From the NCBI GenBank assembly GCA_021775755.1, contig JAJFHE010000050.1:279842-343841 (forward strand): DNA of 64,000 nt, written 5' to 3'. Both the position numbers and the translations under genes were made by a program. The DNA comes from Hyphomicrobiales bacterium (GTDB lineage Bacteria; Pseudomonadota; Alphaproteobacteria; Rhizobiales; JAJFHB01). Of this stretch, positions 1-8,132 are shown in pieces. Every line of letters begins with the position of its first letter. Within the stretch, counting starts at the first letter, position 1. The notes under the pieces were generated by a model. It was not told the origin of the DNA, made no database searches, and saw only the letters and a program-made list of their open reading frames with translations.

Positions 1-130
1 AGTGCCGGACGCCATTGAAAAGATCATCGAAACTTACATCGCGATCCGCGGTGAAAGTGAAACCTTCCTGCAAACCTACCGCCGTGTTGGCGCAGATCCA
101 TTCAAGGAGGCTCTCTATGCGACTGCTTAA
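1..130 (+). CDS. cysI: Sulfite/nitrite reductase hemoprotein subunit, 3' end only
   Basis: Only the last 42 codons lie in the window (frame beginning at base 2, TAA stop at 128-130). The peptide contains AIEKIIETYIAIRGESE and ends in ADPFKEALYATA, which I recognise as the C-terminus of the assimilatory sulfite reductase hemoprotein of alphaproteobacteria; this enzyme reduces sulfite to sulfide with siroheme and a 4Fe-4S cluster. The next gene (DUF934) starts at 117, overlapping by 14 bases, and cysH follows, the usual order of a sulfate-assimilation operon. The catalytic part is outside the window, so the call rests on this tail and on context. Confidence 0.75.
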   Translation, partial: VPDAIEKIIETYIAIRGESETFLQTYRRVGADPFKEALYATA

Positions 131-668
131 GAATGGCGAATTCGCCAGTGATGACTGGACTGTCCTTTCCGAGGACGATGTTCTCCCGCTCAACGGAGAC
201 GTGATTGTCTGCTTCGACCGGCTCATGCGTGACTACGCACAGCTCAAAGCCCATGACGGCCGCATCGCCGTGTCGTTCCCGAACGACTGCGCGGTTGAGG
301 ATCTGGACGACTATCTCGACATCCTCGACAAGGTTGTGCTCACGTTCCCGGTGTTTACCGACGGGCGCGCCTATTCGCAGGCCCGGCAACTGCGCCAGCA
401 GTTCGCCTTCGAGGGAGAGATACAGGCGAGCGGCAATGTGCTTCCCGACCAGCTGGCCTTTATGCGCCAGTGCGGGTTCGACGTGTTCCTGGTGAACGGC
501 CGGTTCGATGCCGAGCAATGGCAGAAAGCCGCCACCTCGATGACGCTAACCTATCAGAACGGGTATCTGCCGGAGCGCGGGTTCGCGCCGGCGGACGTGT
601 GGAAACGTCGTGAGGTAAAGTCTAATGATCAGCTACGATCTGATTTCGAGGAGGTATGGACGGCTTGA
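117..668 (+). CDS. DUF934 family protein of the sulfate assimilation operon
   Basis: A 183-residue protein beginning MRLLKNGEFASDDW. The ATG at 117 is preferred to the longer frame (from 15) because AAGGAGG lies at 104-110 and the upstream codons overlap the cysI tail. DUF934 proteins are small cytosolic proteins almost always encoded between the sulfite reductase gene and cysH; they are thought to assist sulfite reduction, perhaps by an interaction with CysI, but no reaction is established. The stop overlaps the cysH start by 44 bases, so translation is probably coupled. Family call from the N-terminal pattern, the VFLVNGRFDAEQW region and the context. Confidence 0.82.
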   Translation: MRLLKNGEFASDDWTVLSEDDVLPLNGDVIVCFDRLMRDYAQLKAHDGRIAVSFPNDCAVEDLDDYLDILDKVVLTFPVFTDGRAYSQARQLRQQFAFEGEIQASGNVLPDQLAFMRQCGFDVFLVNGRFDAEQWQKAATSMTLTYQNGYLPERGFAPADVWKRREVKSNDQLRSDFEEVWTA

Positions 669-1332
669 GGGGCCTGAACTCCTTGAGCCGTTGATCCGGG
701 AGGTCTTCCCGGGCCGCATCGCACTTGTGTCGTCCTTCGGGACGGACTCCGCTGTGCTCCTCCACATGGTCTCCGAAATCGACCGGAAAACACCGGTTGT
801 GTTTCTCGACACCGGCAAACTCTTCGGCGAGACGAAGCGTTACCGCGATGATCTCGTGGAACGCCTGCGCCTTGAGCGGCTCGAAACCGTGACGCCGCTT
901 GCCGCGGACGAACGCACGCTCGACGCCCAAGGCGACCTTTGGATGTCGAACCCGGATATGTGCTGTCATTTCCGAAAAGTGGAGCCACTCGAGCGGGCGT
1001 TACGGGGCTATCAGGCGTGGATCACCGGGCGCAAGCGCGTCCATGGCGGCTCGCGCGCGGCCCTTCAGACGCTTGAAACGGCGGACTGGCGGCTCAAGAT
1101 CAATCCGCTGGCCGGCTGGTCGGAGGAACAGATTTCGGAGTATTTCGACGCCCACGACCTGCCGCGCCATCCGCTCGTCGCGCGCGGCTACACGTCGGTG
1201 GGCTGCATGCCCTGCACCAGCCTGCCCTCGCCCGATGGCGGCGCACGGTCCGGCCGCTGGTCCGGCCAAGACAAGACCGAATGCGGTATCCACTGGAGCG
1301 TCAATGGACGGCCGATGAAACGCTCGGCGTAA
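625..1332 (+). CDS. cysH: Adenylyl-sulfate (APS-type) reductase, thioredoxin-dependent
   Basis: A 235-residue PAPS/APS reductase that reduces activated sulfate to sulfite in the cytosol. The nucleotide-binding loop SSFGTDSAVLLH is at residues 37-48. Cys113-Cys114 (PDMCCHF) and Cys194/Cys197 (GCMPC) are the four 4Fe-4S ligands that mark the APS-using type; the PAPS-using enterobacterial enzyme lacks them. The catalytic Cys220 is in the C-terminal ECGIH motif. ATG 625 has GAGG at 612-615. It is last in the cysI-DUF934-cysH operon and faces metZ, which uses the sulfide produced. Preference for APS over PAPS is inferred from the cluster cysteines. Confidence 0.93.
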   Translation: MISYDLISRRYGRLEGPELLEPLIREVFPGRIALVSSFGTDSAVLLHMVSEIDRKTPVVFLDTGKLFGETKRYRDDLVERLRLERLETVTPLAADERTLDAQGDLWMSNPDMCCHFRKVEPLERALRGYQAWITGRKRVHGGSRAALQTLETADWRLKINPLAGWSEEQISEYFDAHDLPRHPLVARGYTSVGCMPCTSLPSPDGGARSGRWSGQDKTECGIHWSVNGRPMKRSA

Positions 1333-1423
1333 GGCTGGATATCAGGCACTGTGCCCAAACGCACCAGGTCCCGGATCAAGCCCGGGAGGTTTGTTCAATA
1401 ATCACAATGCAATCCGTTTCGGT

Positions 1424-1444
1424 GCACCGGGTTTGAGCCGGTGC
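1424..1444. terminator. Stem-loop between convergent cysH and metZ
   Basis: GCACCGG at 1424-1430 pairs perfectly with CCGGTGC at 1438-1444 around a 7-base loop, in the gap between the convergent ends of cysH (1332) and metZ (1472). There is no clear T-run on either strand, so it may block transcripts weakly from both sides or only protect 3' ends. Confidence 0.3.
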
Positions 1445-1471
1445 GTGTGCAGCGTTTTCAAAGCCTGCGTC

Positions 1472-2671
1472 TTACTGCGTCGACGTAATCGCCTGGCTCA
1501 AATCAGTTATGAGATCTTCCGGCTCTTCCAGTCCCACAGACACTCTGAGCATGCCTTCGCCGATGCCGACGCGGGCACGTTCCTCCTCGCCGATGTTGCG
1601 GTGGGTGGTGCTGGCGGGATGGGTGATGAGGGACTTTGAATCGCCAAGGTTGTTGGAAATGTCGATGATCGACAACCGGCGCATCAGGTCAAAGGCACGC
1701 TGGCGGCCGCCCTCCACGTCGAATGTAACAACGGTGCCACCGCCGGTCATCTGCGCACGGCAGAGCTCCGCCTGCAGGTGACTGTCGAGCCAGGGATAGA
1801 GCACCCGTGAAACGCCGGCGGTTTCCTGCAAGGCTTCGGCAACCTGCAGAGCCGCGCCGGATTGCTGCGTGACACGCAGTTTGAGTGTTTCCATACCCTT
1901 CAACAGAACCCAGGCATTGAACGGCGAGAGCGCCGGGCCCGTATGGCGCAGGAAGGGTTTCAGTTCGTCTTCCTTAAACTCTTTGGTCGACAGGACCGCG
2001 CCGCCGAGGCACCTGCCCTGCCCGTCGATATGCTTGGTGCCGGAATAGATCACGATGTCGGCGCCAAACTGCAATGATTTCTGCAGGATGGGCGTGGCGA
2101 ATACATTGTCGATGACAACCCGCGCGCCGACTTTATGGGCAATCTCCGATACCGCGGCGAGATCGATCACTTCGAGCGTCGGGTTGGACGGCGTTTCGAG
2201 AAAGATACACTTGGTGTCGGGGCGCACCGCGGCGCGCCAGGCGTCGAGGTCCTTTCCGTCGACGAGGTCGTACTCGATGCCGAAGCGCGGCAGGATGTTG
2301 GTAATGATCTGAAAGCACGAACCGAAGAGCGCCCGCGAGGCGACGATGTGATCGCCAGTTTTGAGTTGGCAGGCGAGCGATGAATAGACCGCTGCCATGC
2401 CGCTTGCAGTGCCGAAGCACGCTTCCGCGCCTTCCAGCAGCCGTAACCGTTCCTCGAACATGGAAACGGTCGGATTGCCATAGCGCGAGTAAATGTACCC
2501 ATCGTCTTCGCCGGCAAACCGGGCCGCTGCGGTTTCGCCGTCCGGGTAGACGAATCCCGAGTTGAGAAACAGAGCCTCGGATGTCTCGCCGAATTCACTG
2601 CGTTCAAGTCCGCCACGCACAAGTTTGGTGGCTTCGCCCCAGTTGTCTTTGGTCAGGCTGTCGGTACTCAC
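1472..2671 (-). CDS. metZ: O-succinylhomoserine sulfhydrylase
   Basis: A 399-residue PLP enzyme of the Cys/Met metabolism family that makes homocysteine from O-succinylhomoserine and sulfide, the direct-sulfhydrylation route to methionine. The PLP lysine is Lys213 in SGTKHIDGQGR; YSRYGNPT and the late SLITHPASTTH motif are typical. I chose GTG at 2671 (VSTDSLTKDNWGEAT) because GGAGGG lies just upstream and the rhodanese gene ends at 2688; a longer frame from 2755 would overlap the rhodanese gene and add an atypical N-terminus. It shares a transcription unit with the rhodanese and converges on cysH. Confidence 0.93.
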   Translation of the reverse strand: MSTDSLTKDNWGEATKLVRGGLERSEFGETSEALFLNSGFVYPDGETAAARFAGEDDGYIYSRYGNPTVSMFEERLRLLEGAEACFGTASGMAAVYSSLACQLKTGDHIVASRALFGSCFQIITNILPRFGIEYDLVDGKDLDAWRAAVRPDTKCIFLETPSNPTLEVIDLAAVSEIAHKVGARVVIDNVFATPILQKSLQFGADIVIYSGTKHIDGQGRCLGGAVLSTKEFKEDELKPFLRHTGPALSPFNAWVLLKGMETLKLRVTQQSGAALQVAEALQETAGVSRVLYPWLDSHLQAELCRAQMTGGGTVVTFDVEGGRQRAFDLMRRLSIIDISNNLGDSKSLITHPASTTHRNIGEEERARVGIGEGMLRVSVGLEEPEDLITDLSQAITSTQ

Positions 2672-2687
2672 GCCCGCGCCCTCCGCT

Positions 2688-3095
2688 TCAGCTCTGGACC
2701 CAGGGAAGACCCGCATGTTTCCAACCTCCAACGGCACCGCGGTGCCCTGCTGCATCCTTGTCGCCTTCGAACCCTTCAGCGACGTTGTAACAATTGGCGA
2801 AACCAGCCTCGGTCAACGCGGCGGCGGCGGCCGCCGAGCGCTGGCCGGAACGGCAAATCAGGAATATCTCCGCGTCCTGCGGTACGCCCGCAGCCGCGAC
2901 GTTCTCCACAAACTGCACATTGCGTTCCATCGTCGGAAAGAACTGCCACGGAATGCGTATAAAACGCTCAAACTCGGGCACGCCGACAAAGGCCCACTCC
3001 GCATCGGTTCTGACATCGATGAGGTAAGAATTGTCGTTTGAATTCAATCGTTTAAAGGTGTCACGCGGAAACACGTCGCCCTTGTACATTGTCAC
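2688..3095 (-). CDS. Single-domain rhodanese-like sulfurtransferase
   Basis: A 135-residue rhodanese domain. YLIDVRTDAEWAFVGVP is the N-terminal rhodanese signature and Cys81 in LICRSGQRS is the persulfide-carrying residue of the active-site loop. Single-domain proteins of this type move sulfane sulfur; no signal peptide is seen, so it should be cytosolic. AGGAT precedes the ATG. The gene lies 16 bases upstream of the metZ start, so the two are probably one operon, perhaps linking sulfur transfer with homocysteine formation. The sulfur donor and acceptor are unknown. Confidence 0.87.
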   Translation of the reverse strand: MTMYKGDVFPRDTFKRLNSNDNSYLIDVRTDAEWAFVGVPEFERFIRIPWQFFPTMERNVQFVENVAAAGVPQDAEIFLICRSGQRSAAAAAALTEAGFANCYNVAEGFEGDKDAAGHRGAVGGWKHAGLPWVQS

Positions 3096-3108
3096 ATCCT
3101 GATTGCGT

Positions 3109-3130
3109 AGCGTTCGTTATATCGAACGCT
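3109..3130. promoter_or_regulatory. Perfect dyad between divergent genes, candidate operator
   Basis: AGCGTTCG at 3109-3116 and CGAACGCT at 3123-3130 form 8-bp perfect arms around TTATAT, 14 bases before the rhodanese start codon. A second perfect 7-bp dyad, TCGAAAT/ATTTCGA with a 5-base gap, lies at 3165-3183. Both are in the 227-bp divergent region shared with the flavoprotein gene at 3323. The shape suits a dimeric repressor; the regulator is unknown. I saw no SAM-II-like riboswitch here although such elements often precede metZ. Confidence 0.4.
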
Positions 3131-3322
3131 TTGGACTATATGCGAAACAGTCGGAGAATGGAATTCGAAATCACAAATTTCGATGAGAAAATTTCCGTTG
3201 GAGCCAGCCCTGGTTTTCCGATAGAGCCAAACGTCAAATGTCCATTATGACGCCTGTCGCGGGGACATGAGATTGAGTATCGTCAAATCTTCCATACGGC
3301 AAACCTTTCAGGGAGCGTGTGC

Positions 3323-5782
3323 ATGGCCAAGGAACTACCGAAACGCGCGGAGGTGGTGATTATCGGAGGCGGCATCATCGGATGCTCCATCGCCTATCAT
3401 CTCGCAAAAATCGGCATCACCGACGTGGTGGTTCTGGAACGCAAGCAGCTGACCTGCGGCACCACCTGGCACGCGGCCGGACTTGTCGGGCAGTTGCGGG
3501 CGACGCGCAACATGACGGAACTTGCGACATACACGACCGAGCTGTTCATGGGATTGGAAGAGGAAACCGGTCAGGCCACCGGTTACAAACAGAACGGATC
3601 CATCAGCGTCGCCACCCACGAAGGGCGATTGGAGGAATTGAAGCGCGGCGCGTCGATGGCCAGCAATTTCGGCCTCGAAGTCGAAGTGATTTCGAATGAC
3701 GAGATCAAGGAACGTTGGCCGCTGATCAATCTGGAAGGTTCCGTCGGCGGTGTGTTTCTGCCGCGCGACGGACAGACCAACCCGATCGACACCACGAATG
3801 CGCTGGCAATGGGGGCCCGAAAGCGCGGCGCAAAAATCTTCGAGAACACCGCTGTTGAGCGCATTGTCGTCGAAAACGGCCATGCCCGGGGCGTCGTGAC
3901 CAGCGCGGGGGATATTTCCTGTGACAAGGTCGTGCTTGCGGCAGGCATGTGGTCGCGCTTCATCGGCGAAGACATCGGCGTGTCGATACCTCTGCACGCG
4001 GCGGAGCATTTCTACATCGTCACCGAACCGATGGCCGATCTTCCCGCCGACCTGCCCGTACTGCGCATCCCCGATGAGTGCGCCTATTACAAGGAAGACG
4101 CGGGAAAGCTTTTGCTTGGCGCGTTCGAACCGGGCGCCAAACCCTGGGGCATGGACGGCATTCCGGAAGACTTTTCCTTCGATAGCCTGCCTGACGATTT
4201 CGACCATTTCGAACCCATTCTCGAGGCGGCCATCAACCGCGTTCCGGCTCTTGAGAGTGCGGGAATTCAGCTCTTTTTCTGCGGACCGGAAAGTTTTACG
4301 CCGGATGTGCGTTATCTGATTGGCGAAACGCCGGAGGTGCACGATCTGTTTGCCGCCTGCGGCCTCAATTCCATCGGCATCCAGTCATCCGGTGGCATCG
4401 GCAAGGTGATATCGGAGTGGATTCGCGACGGGCATCCCCCGATTGACGTGGCCGATGTCGACATTCGCCGCATCATGCCGTTCCAGTCGAACCGGAACTA
4501 TCTGCGCGAACGCACAACGGAATCGCTTGGGCTTTTGTACGCAATGCACTGGCCTTATCGCCAGTATGAAACCGCGCGTGGCGCACGGCGCACCCCGTTC
4601 CATGACCGCCTGACCGCTGCCGGCGCCTGCATGGGCGAGACCGCGGGCTGGGAACGGCCGATGTGGTATGCGCCCGACGACGTGGAAAAGGTTTACGACT
4701 ATTCGTTCGGCCGGCAGAACTGGTTTGAGCATTGCGACGCGGAATGCCTCGCCGTGCGGGACAAGGTTGGGCTTTTCGACCAGTCGAGCTTTCCGAAATT
4801 TCTCGTGCAGGGCAAAGATACCTGTGCCGTGCTCAACCGCATCTGCGCCAACGATGTCGATGTGCCGGCAGGCAAAATCGTCTACACGCAATGGCTCAAC
4901 GAGCGCGGCGGCATTGAAGCCGACCTCACTGTGACCCGGCTGTCGGAAAATGAATTCATGGTGGTCACCGCCGGTGGTGCGCAAACCCGCGACCTAGCCT
5001 GGCTCAAGCGCCACATGCCAGACGGTGCCCATTGTTTTGCAACCGATGTTACCGCCGGCCTGCCGATGCTTGGCCTAATGGGACCGAATGCGCGTGCGCT
5101 ACTTTCCTCGATCACCCGTTCCGACCTTTCAAACGACACACACCCGTTCGGCTGGTCGCGGGAAATCGAAATCGGCTACGCAACGGTGCGTGCGAGCCGG
5201 GTCACCTATGTCGGCGAACTCGGCTGGGAGCTATATGTACCCGGAGATTTTTCCCAGCATGTGTTCGACATCATTGCCGAAGCCGGAGCCGATCACGGCC
5301 TAACCTTTGCGGGTTATCACGCCATGAATGCGTGCCGCATGGAAAAAGCCTACCGGCACTGGGGCCACGACATCGCCGATGAGGACACGCCCCTTCAGGC
5401 GGGCCTTGGATTTGCTGTCGCCTACGACAAGGCCGGCGGGTTTGTTGGGCGCGATGCGCTTCTGAAGCAAAAGGAAGCGGGAACACCTGACCGGCGTCTG
5501 GTCGCGCTGTGTCTGGAAGAAGACGGTGAAACGGCGCCGATGATGTATCACGAGGAGCCGATTTACCGCGATGGCGAATTGGTGGGCTCCACAACGAGCG
5601 GCGCCTGGGGCCATCGCCTCGGCAAATCTCTCGCCCTTGGCTACCTGCGCCATGAGGGAGGCGTTACGGCCGACTACGTCAACTCGGGATCTTACGAGAT
5701 TGAAATCGGCTGGCAGCGCCACGCGGCGAAGGTTCAATTGCGCCCGTTCTATGATCCAAAGTCGGAACGCATCAAAGTCTAA
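3323..5782 (+). CDS. Sarcosine/dimethylglycine dehydrogenase-type FAD-GcvT fusion protein
   Basis: A protein of 819 residues with two parts. The N-terminal half is a DAO-type flavoprotein with the FAD motif VVIIGGGIIGCSIAYHL near residue 12 and TTWHAAGLVG, whose His is the usual covalent FAD attachment site in dimethylglycine and sarcosine dehydrogenases. The C-terminal half is an aminomethyltransferase (GcvT) fold that binds tetrahydrofolate and captures the methyl group as methylene-THF. Such enzymes demethylate N-methylglycines from choline and betaine breakdown. ATG 3323 is chosen over GTG 3317 because AGGGAG at 3310-3315 is then well spaced. Substrate (sarcosine, dimethylglycine or a relative) cannot be told from sequence. 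It ends with a 4-base convergent overlap with the next gene. Confidence 0.88.
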   Translation: MAKELPKRAEVVIIGGGIIGCSIAYHLAKIGITDVVVLERKQLTCGTTWHAAGLVGQLRATRNMTELATYTTELFMGLEEETGQATGYKQNGSISVATHEGRLEELKRGASMASNFGLEVEVISNDEIKERWPLINLEGSVGGVFLPRDGQTNPIDTTNALAMGARKRGAKIFENTAVERIVVENGHARGVVTSAGDISCDKVVLAAGMWSRFIGEDIGVSIPLHAAEHFYIVTEPMADLPADLPVLRIPDECAYYKEDAGKLLLGAFEPGAKPWGMDGIPEDFSFDSLPDDFDHFEPILEAAINRVPALESAGIQLFFCGPESFTPDVRYLIGETPEVHDLFAACGLNSIGIQSSGGIGKVISEWIRDGHPPIDVADVDIRRIMPFQSNRNYLRERTTESLGLLYAMHWPYRQYETARGARRTPFHDRLTAAGACMGETAGWERPMWYAPDDVEKVYDYSFGRQNWFEHCDAECLAVRDKVGLFDQSSFPKFLVQGKDTCAVLNRICANDVDVPAGKIVYTQWLNERGGIEADLTVTRLSENEFMVVTAGGAQTRDLAWLKRHMPDGAHCFATDVTAGLPMLGLMGPNARALLSSITRSDLSNDTHPFGWSREIEIGYATVRASRVTYVGELGWELYVPGDFSQHVFDIIAEAGADHGLTFAGYHAMNACRMEKAYRHWGHDIADEDTPLQAGLGFAVAYDKAGGFVGRDALLKQKEAGTPDRRLVALCLEEDGETAPMMYHEEPIYRDGELVGSTTSGAWGHRLGKSLALGYLRHEGGVTADYVNSGSYEIEIGWQRHAAKVQLRPFYDPKSERIKV

Positions 5783-6552
5783 TCTTCGTAGACCGCAGTG
5801 TTGACATACCAGGCGTCGAATTCCGTAAAGTTGCGGAAGACCCGCCTGAATCCCCTGGATGCCATCAGATCGTCGATTGGCTGTTCGCTGGCCGTCCCGT
5901 TGTGTTCGACGCTCATTAGGCCAACCTGGCAGGCCGCGAAATCAAAAGCCTGAAGAATATCGAGTTCGCTGCCCTCTGTATCGATGCTCACGTAATCGAT
6001 GCGGTGCGGCGCGCGGTACAGGGCGAGGAGATCGTTCAGGGATATTGTCTCCACTTCGACCAGTTTTGCCGAAGCGCGCTTTTTCGCATGTGAATCGCAG
6101 TTCGCGAAGCGCGATATGGTGGAGTAGTAGTGAGCTTCCGCAACGGCGAACTCCACGGTCAAGCCGCTTGTCGACCAGACACATCGCGGATCGCAGTGGC
6201 ACTTGCGGGATGCGCGCAGCAGCTCAAACTCAACAGGCACCGGCTCCGCACAAATGCCGTTCCAGTCGTGCTTTTCTTCGAGCAGGACCGTATTTGAACC
6301 TCTAACGCCATTCCCGGCGCCAAACTCGACGAAATAGCCATCCTGCTTTCCCGCCGTTCGTTCAATCACCCAAATATCCTGGCTGAGTTGTGCGGGCGTT
6401 GGCGGGCCCATTGCCTGAAGCGCGTGCGCAAAACGTTCGACCTCGTCTTTGGCCGCAGCATTTTGGCAATCCTCAAAGTCGCTTGCCAGCAGCGCGCTCG
6501 TATCTGCGATGGTGCGTTTGCGCCTCCGATTACGATACCACTCGAACAACAT
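5779..6552 (-). CDS. FkbM family methyltransferase
   Basis: A 257-residue SAM-dependent methyltransferase. GYFVEFGAGNGVRGSNT holds the glycine-rich SAM loop, and IDYVSIDTEGSELDILQAFDF is the hallmark FkbM motif. Relatives O-methylate sugars of exopolysaccharide and LPS or polyketides; the target here is unknown. There is no signal peptide or membrane segment. It is a single gene between the kbp terminator and the convergent flavoprotein gene, so context gives no substrate. Confidence 0.87.
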   Translation of the reverse strand: MLFEWYRNRRRKRTIADTSALLASDFEDCQNAAAKDEVERFAHALQAMGPPTPAQLSQDIWVIERTAGKQDGYFVEFGAGNGVRGSNTVLLEEKHDWNGICAEPVPVEFELLRASRKCHCDPRCVWSTSGLTVEFAVAEAHYYSTISRFANCDSHAKKRASAKLVEVETISLNDLLALYRAPHRIDYVSIDTEGSELDILQAFDFAACQVGLMSVEHNGTASEQPIDDLMASRGFRRVFRNFTEFDAWYVNTAVYED

Positions 6553-6611
6553 TCAACGGCACTCCGTTACCGAGCCCTGCCCGAGTTCCGATCTGGCTTC
6601 ACGCAAATAAA

Positions 6612-6648
6612 CAGCGCCGGCTCGCGTTTTTAATCGCGGCCGGCGCTG
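6612..6648 (-). terminator. Rho-independent terminator downstream of kbp
   Basis: CAGCGCCGGC (6612-6621) and GCCGGCGCTG (6639-6648) are a perfect 10-bp inverted repeat, with a further CGCG pairing inside. On the minus strand it is followed by a T-rich tract (GTTTATTT), and it lies between the kbp stop (6690) and the FkbM start (6552). Confidence 0.6.
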
Positions 6649-6689
6649 GTAGTTTTTCACCCTGTCCGGCGCAAACCGGACGAGCTCGA

Positions 6690-7130
6690 TTAGTCAATGG
6701 CTGGAATGCGCAGGACCTGGCCCGGATAGATTTTGTCTGGATGCGACAACATCGGTGTGTTTGCCTCGAATATGGCGTTGTACTTTGAACCGTTGCCATA
6801 GTGCTTCGACGCGATGGCCCAGAGCGTGTCGCCCTTCTTGACCGTGTGGAACACGGGCTCGCGCTCATCGGATCCAACGGACACGTCCGTTTCAACCTGA
6901 GATATGCCCAGTGTGTTGCCGACGGCGACCACCATGCGTTCGAAAATGTCCTGATCGGCCACCTCGCCTTTCACGACCGCCTTGTCGCCTTCAATTTCCA
7001 CAGTCACGCCATCTGTGCCGAGATTATGTGAATTCAGCTCTTCCTGGAGCGCGTCCGCGCTCGGTGCTTCTTCATCGTCTCCGATGCCAAGCGCCTTTCC
7101 TGCTGATTTGATGAAATCGAACAGACCCAT
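6690..7130 (-). CDS. kbp: BON-LysM protein, Kbp (YgaU) family
   Basis: A 146-residue protein that follows E. coli Kbp along its whole length: MGLFDFIKSAGKALG at the N-terminus, a BON domain (about residues 25-80, with VAVGNTLGISQVETDV) and a C-terminal LysM domain (about 92-144) ending in the family pattern PDKIYPGQVLRIP. E. coli Kbp is a cytoplasmic K+-binding protein. ATG 7130 is chosen over an upstream TTG (7145) because GGGAG lies 8 bases before it and it matches the family start. Transcribed divergently from the peroxiredoxin gene. Confidence 0.88.
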   Translation of the reverse strand: MGLFDFIKSAGKALGIGDDEEAPSADALQEELNSHNLGTDGVTVEIEGDKAVVKGEVADQDIFERMVVAVGNTLGISQVETDVSVGSDEREPVFHTVKKGDTLWAIASKHYGNGSKYNAIFEANTPMLSHPDKIYPGQVLRIPAID

Positions 7131-7322
7131 ACGAATGTCTCCCAAATTTGGATGGAATTAGCGAAGAACCGCCCCATATGTTGATACAACAAAGGTCTGG
7201 TTCGTGCACGTTCATTTTGCTTCGTGTAGTGTCGGCTTTTCTGCTGAAATATGAAATGTCGCGTTGTTACGCGACGACAATCAGGTCCACGGCATCCGCC
7301 GGGCCAAATTTGGGAGGCCAAA

Positions 7323-7982
7323 ATGACATTGAGAATTGGAGATACGGCACCTGATTTCACCGCCAACACAACCGAGGGCGAAATCAGTTTTCATGATTGG
7401 ATCGGAGACGGCTGGGCGGTGCTGTTCTCGCATCCGAAGGACTTTACGCCGGTCTGCACGACCGAGCTTGGCTATATGGCCGGCCTGCAACCGGAATTTG
7501 CAAAACGCGGCGTGAAAATTCTCGGCCTCAGCGTTGATGCCGTCGGCGACCATGAAAAATGGGCGCAGGACATCGCCGATGTGACCGGCAATGCACCGAA
7601 CTACCCGCTGATCGGCGACAACAAACTAGAGATTGCCAAGCTGTATGCGATGTTGCCGGCAGAAGCGGGCGACAGTTCGCAAGGGCGCACCGCAGCGGAC
7701 AACCAGACGGTCCGCAATGTGGTCGTTGTCGGTCCCGACAAGAAGATCAAACTGGTGCTGACCTACCCGATGAGCACCGGCCGCAATTTTGATGAAATCC
7801 TGCGGGTCATCGATTCCCTGCAACTCACCGCCAAACATCAGGTGGCAACTCCGGTGAACTGGCAACCGGGCGAGGACGTCATCATTGTCCCGGCCGTAAA
7901 CGACGAGGAAGCCAAAAAGCGCTATCCGGACGGCTGGAAGTCGCCGAAACCCTATATCCGCATCGTGCCGCAACCCGAATAG
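7323..7982 (+). CDS. 1-Cys peroxiredoxin (Prx6 type)
   Basis: A 219-residue thiol peroxidase that reduces H2O2 and organic hydroperoxides in the cytosol. The peroxidatic Cys45 is in DFTPVCTTE, and no other cysteine is present, so it is a true 1-Cys enzyme needing an outside thiol. The long C-terminal region (ATPVNWQPGEDVIIVP) is typical of the Prx6 group. ATG 7323 (MTLRIGD) has GGAGG at 7312-7316; the longer frame adds 24 atypical residues. A strong terminator follows, so it is probably monocistronic. Confidence 0.93.
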   Translation: MTLRIGDTAPDFTANTTEGEISFHDWIGDGWAVLFSHPKDFTPVCTTELGYMAGLQPEFAKRGVKILGLSVDAVGDHEKWAQDIADVTGNAPNYPLIGDNKLEIAKLYAMLPAEAGDSSQGRTAADNQTVRNVVVVGPDKKIKLVLTYPMSTGRNFDEILRVIDSLQLTAKHQVATPVNWQPGEDVIIVPAVNDEEAKKRYPDGWKSPKPYIRIVPQPE

Positions 7983-8008
7983 CGGAAAGCCTCTCTTACC
8001 GTTGCGTC

Positions 8009-8042
8009 AAAGCCCCGGATTTGTTGTCTGGGGCTTTTTCTT
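8009..8042 (+). terminator. Rho-independent terminator of the peroxiredoxin gene
   Basis: AAAGCCCC (8009-8016) pairs with GGGGCTTT (8030-8037) and is followed by a T-rich tract, 26 bases after the peroxiredoxin stop. Confidence 0.8.
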
Positions 8043-8132
8043 TTTCCGTTCGTGCGGCACGGCGACACGCGACGCGGGCGCGCGAATCAGGCCACAATCC
8101 GCGCCTCCATCAGGTCCTGAACTCATAAAGGG

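Noticed and set aside
3096..3322. SAM-II-type riboswitch upstream of the metZ operon
   Set aside because: I looked for the conserved core on the minus strand and did not find it; only simple dyads are present.
3335..4342. Long minus-strand open frame (335 codons) inside the FAD-GcvT gene
   Set aside because: It lies wholly in a well-supported gene on the other strand, has no family motif and reflects the high GC and codon bias.
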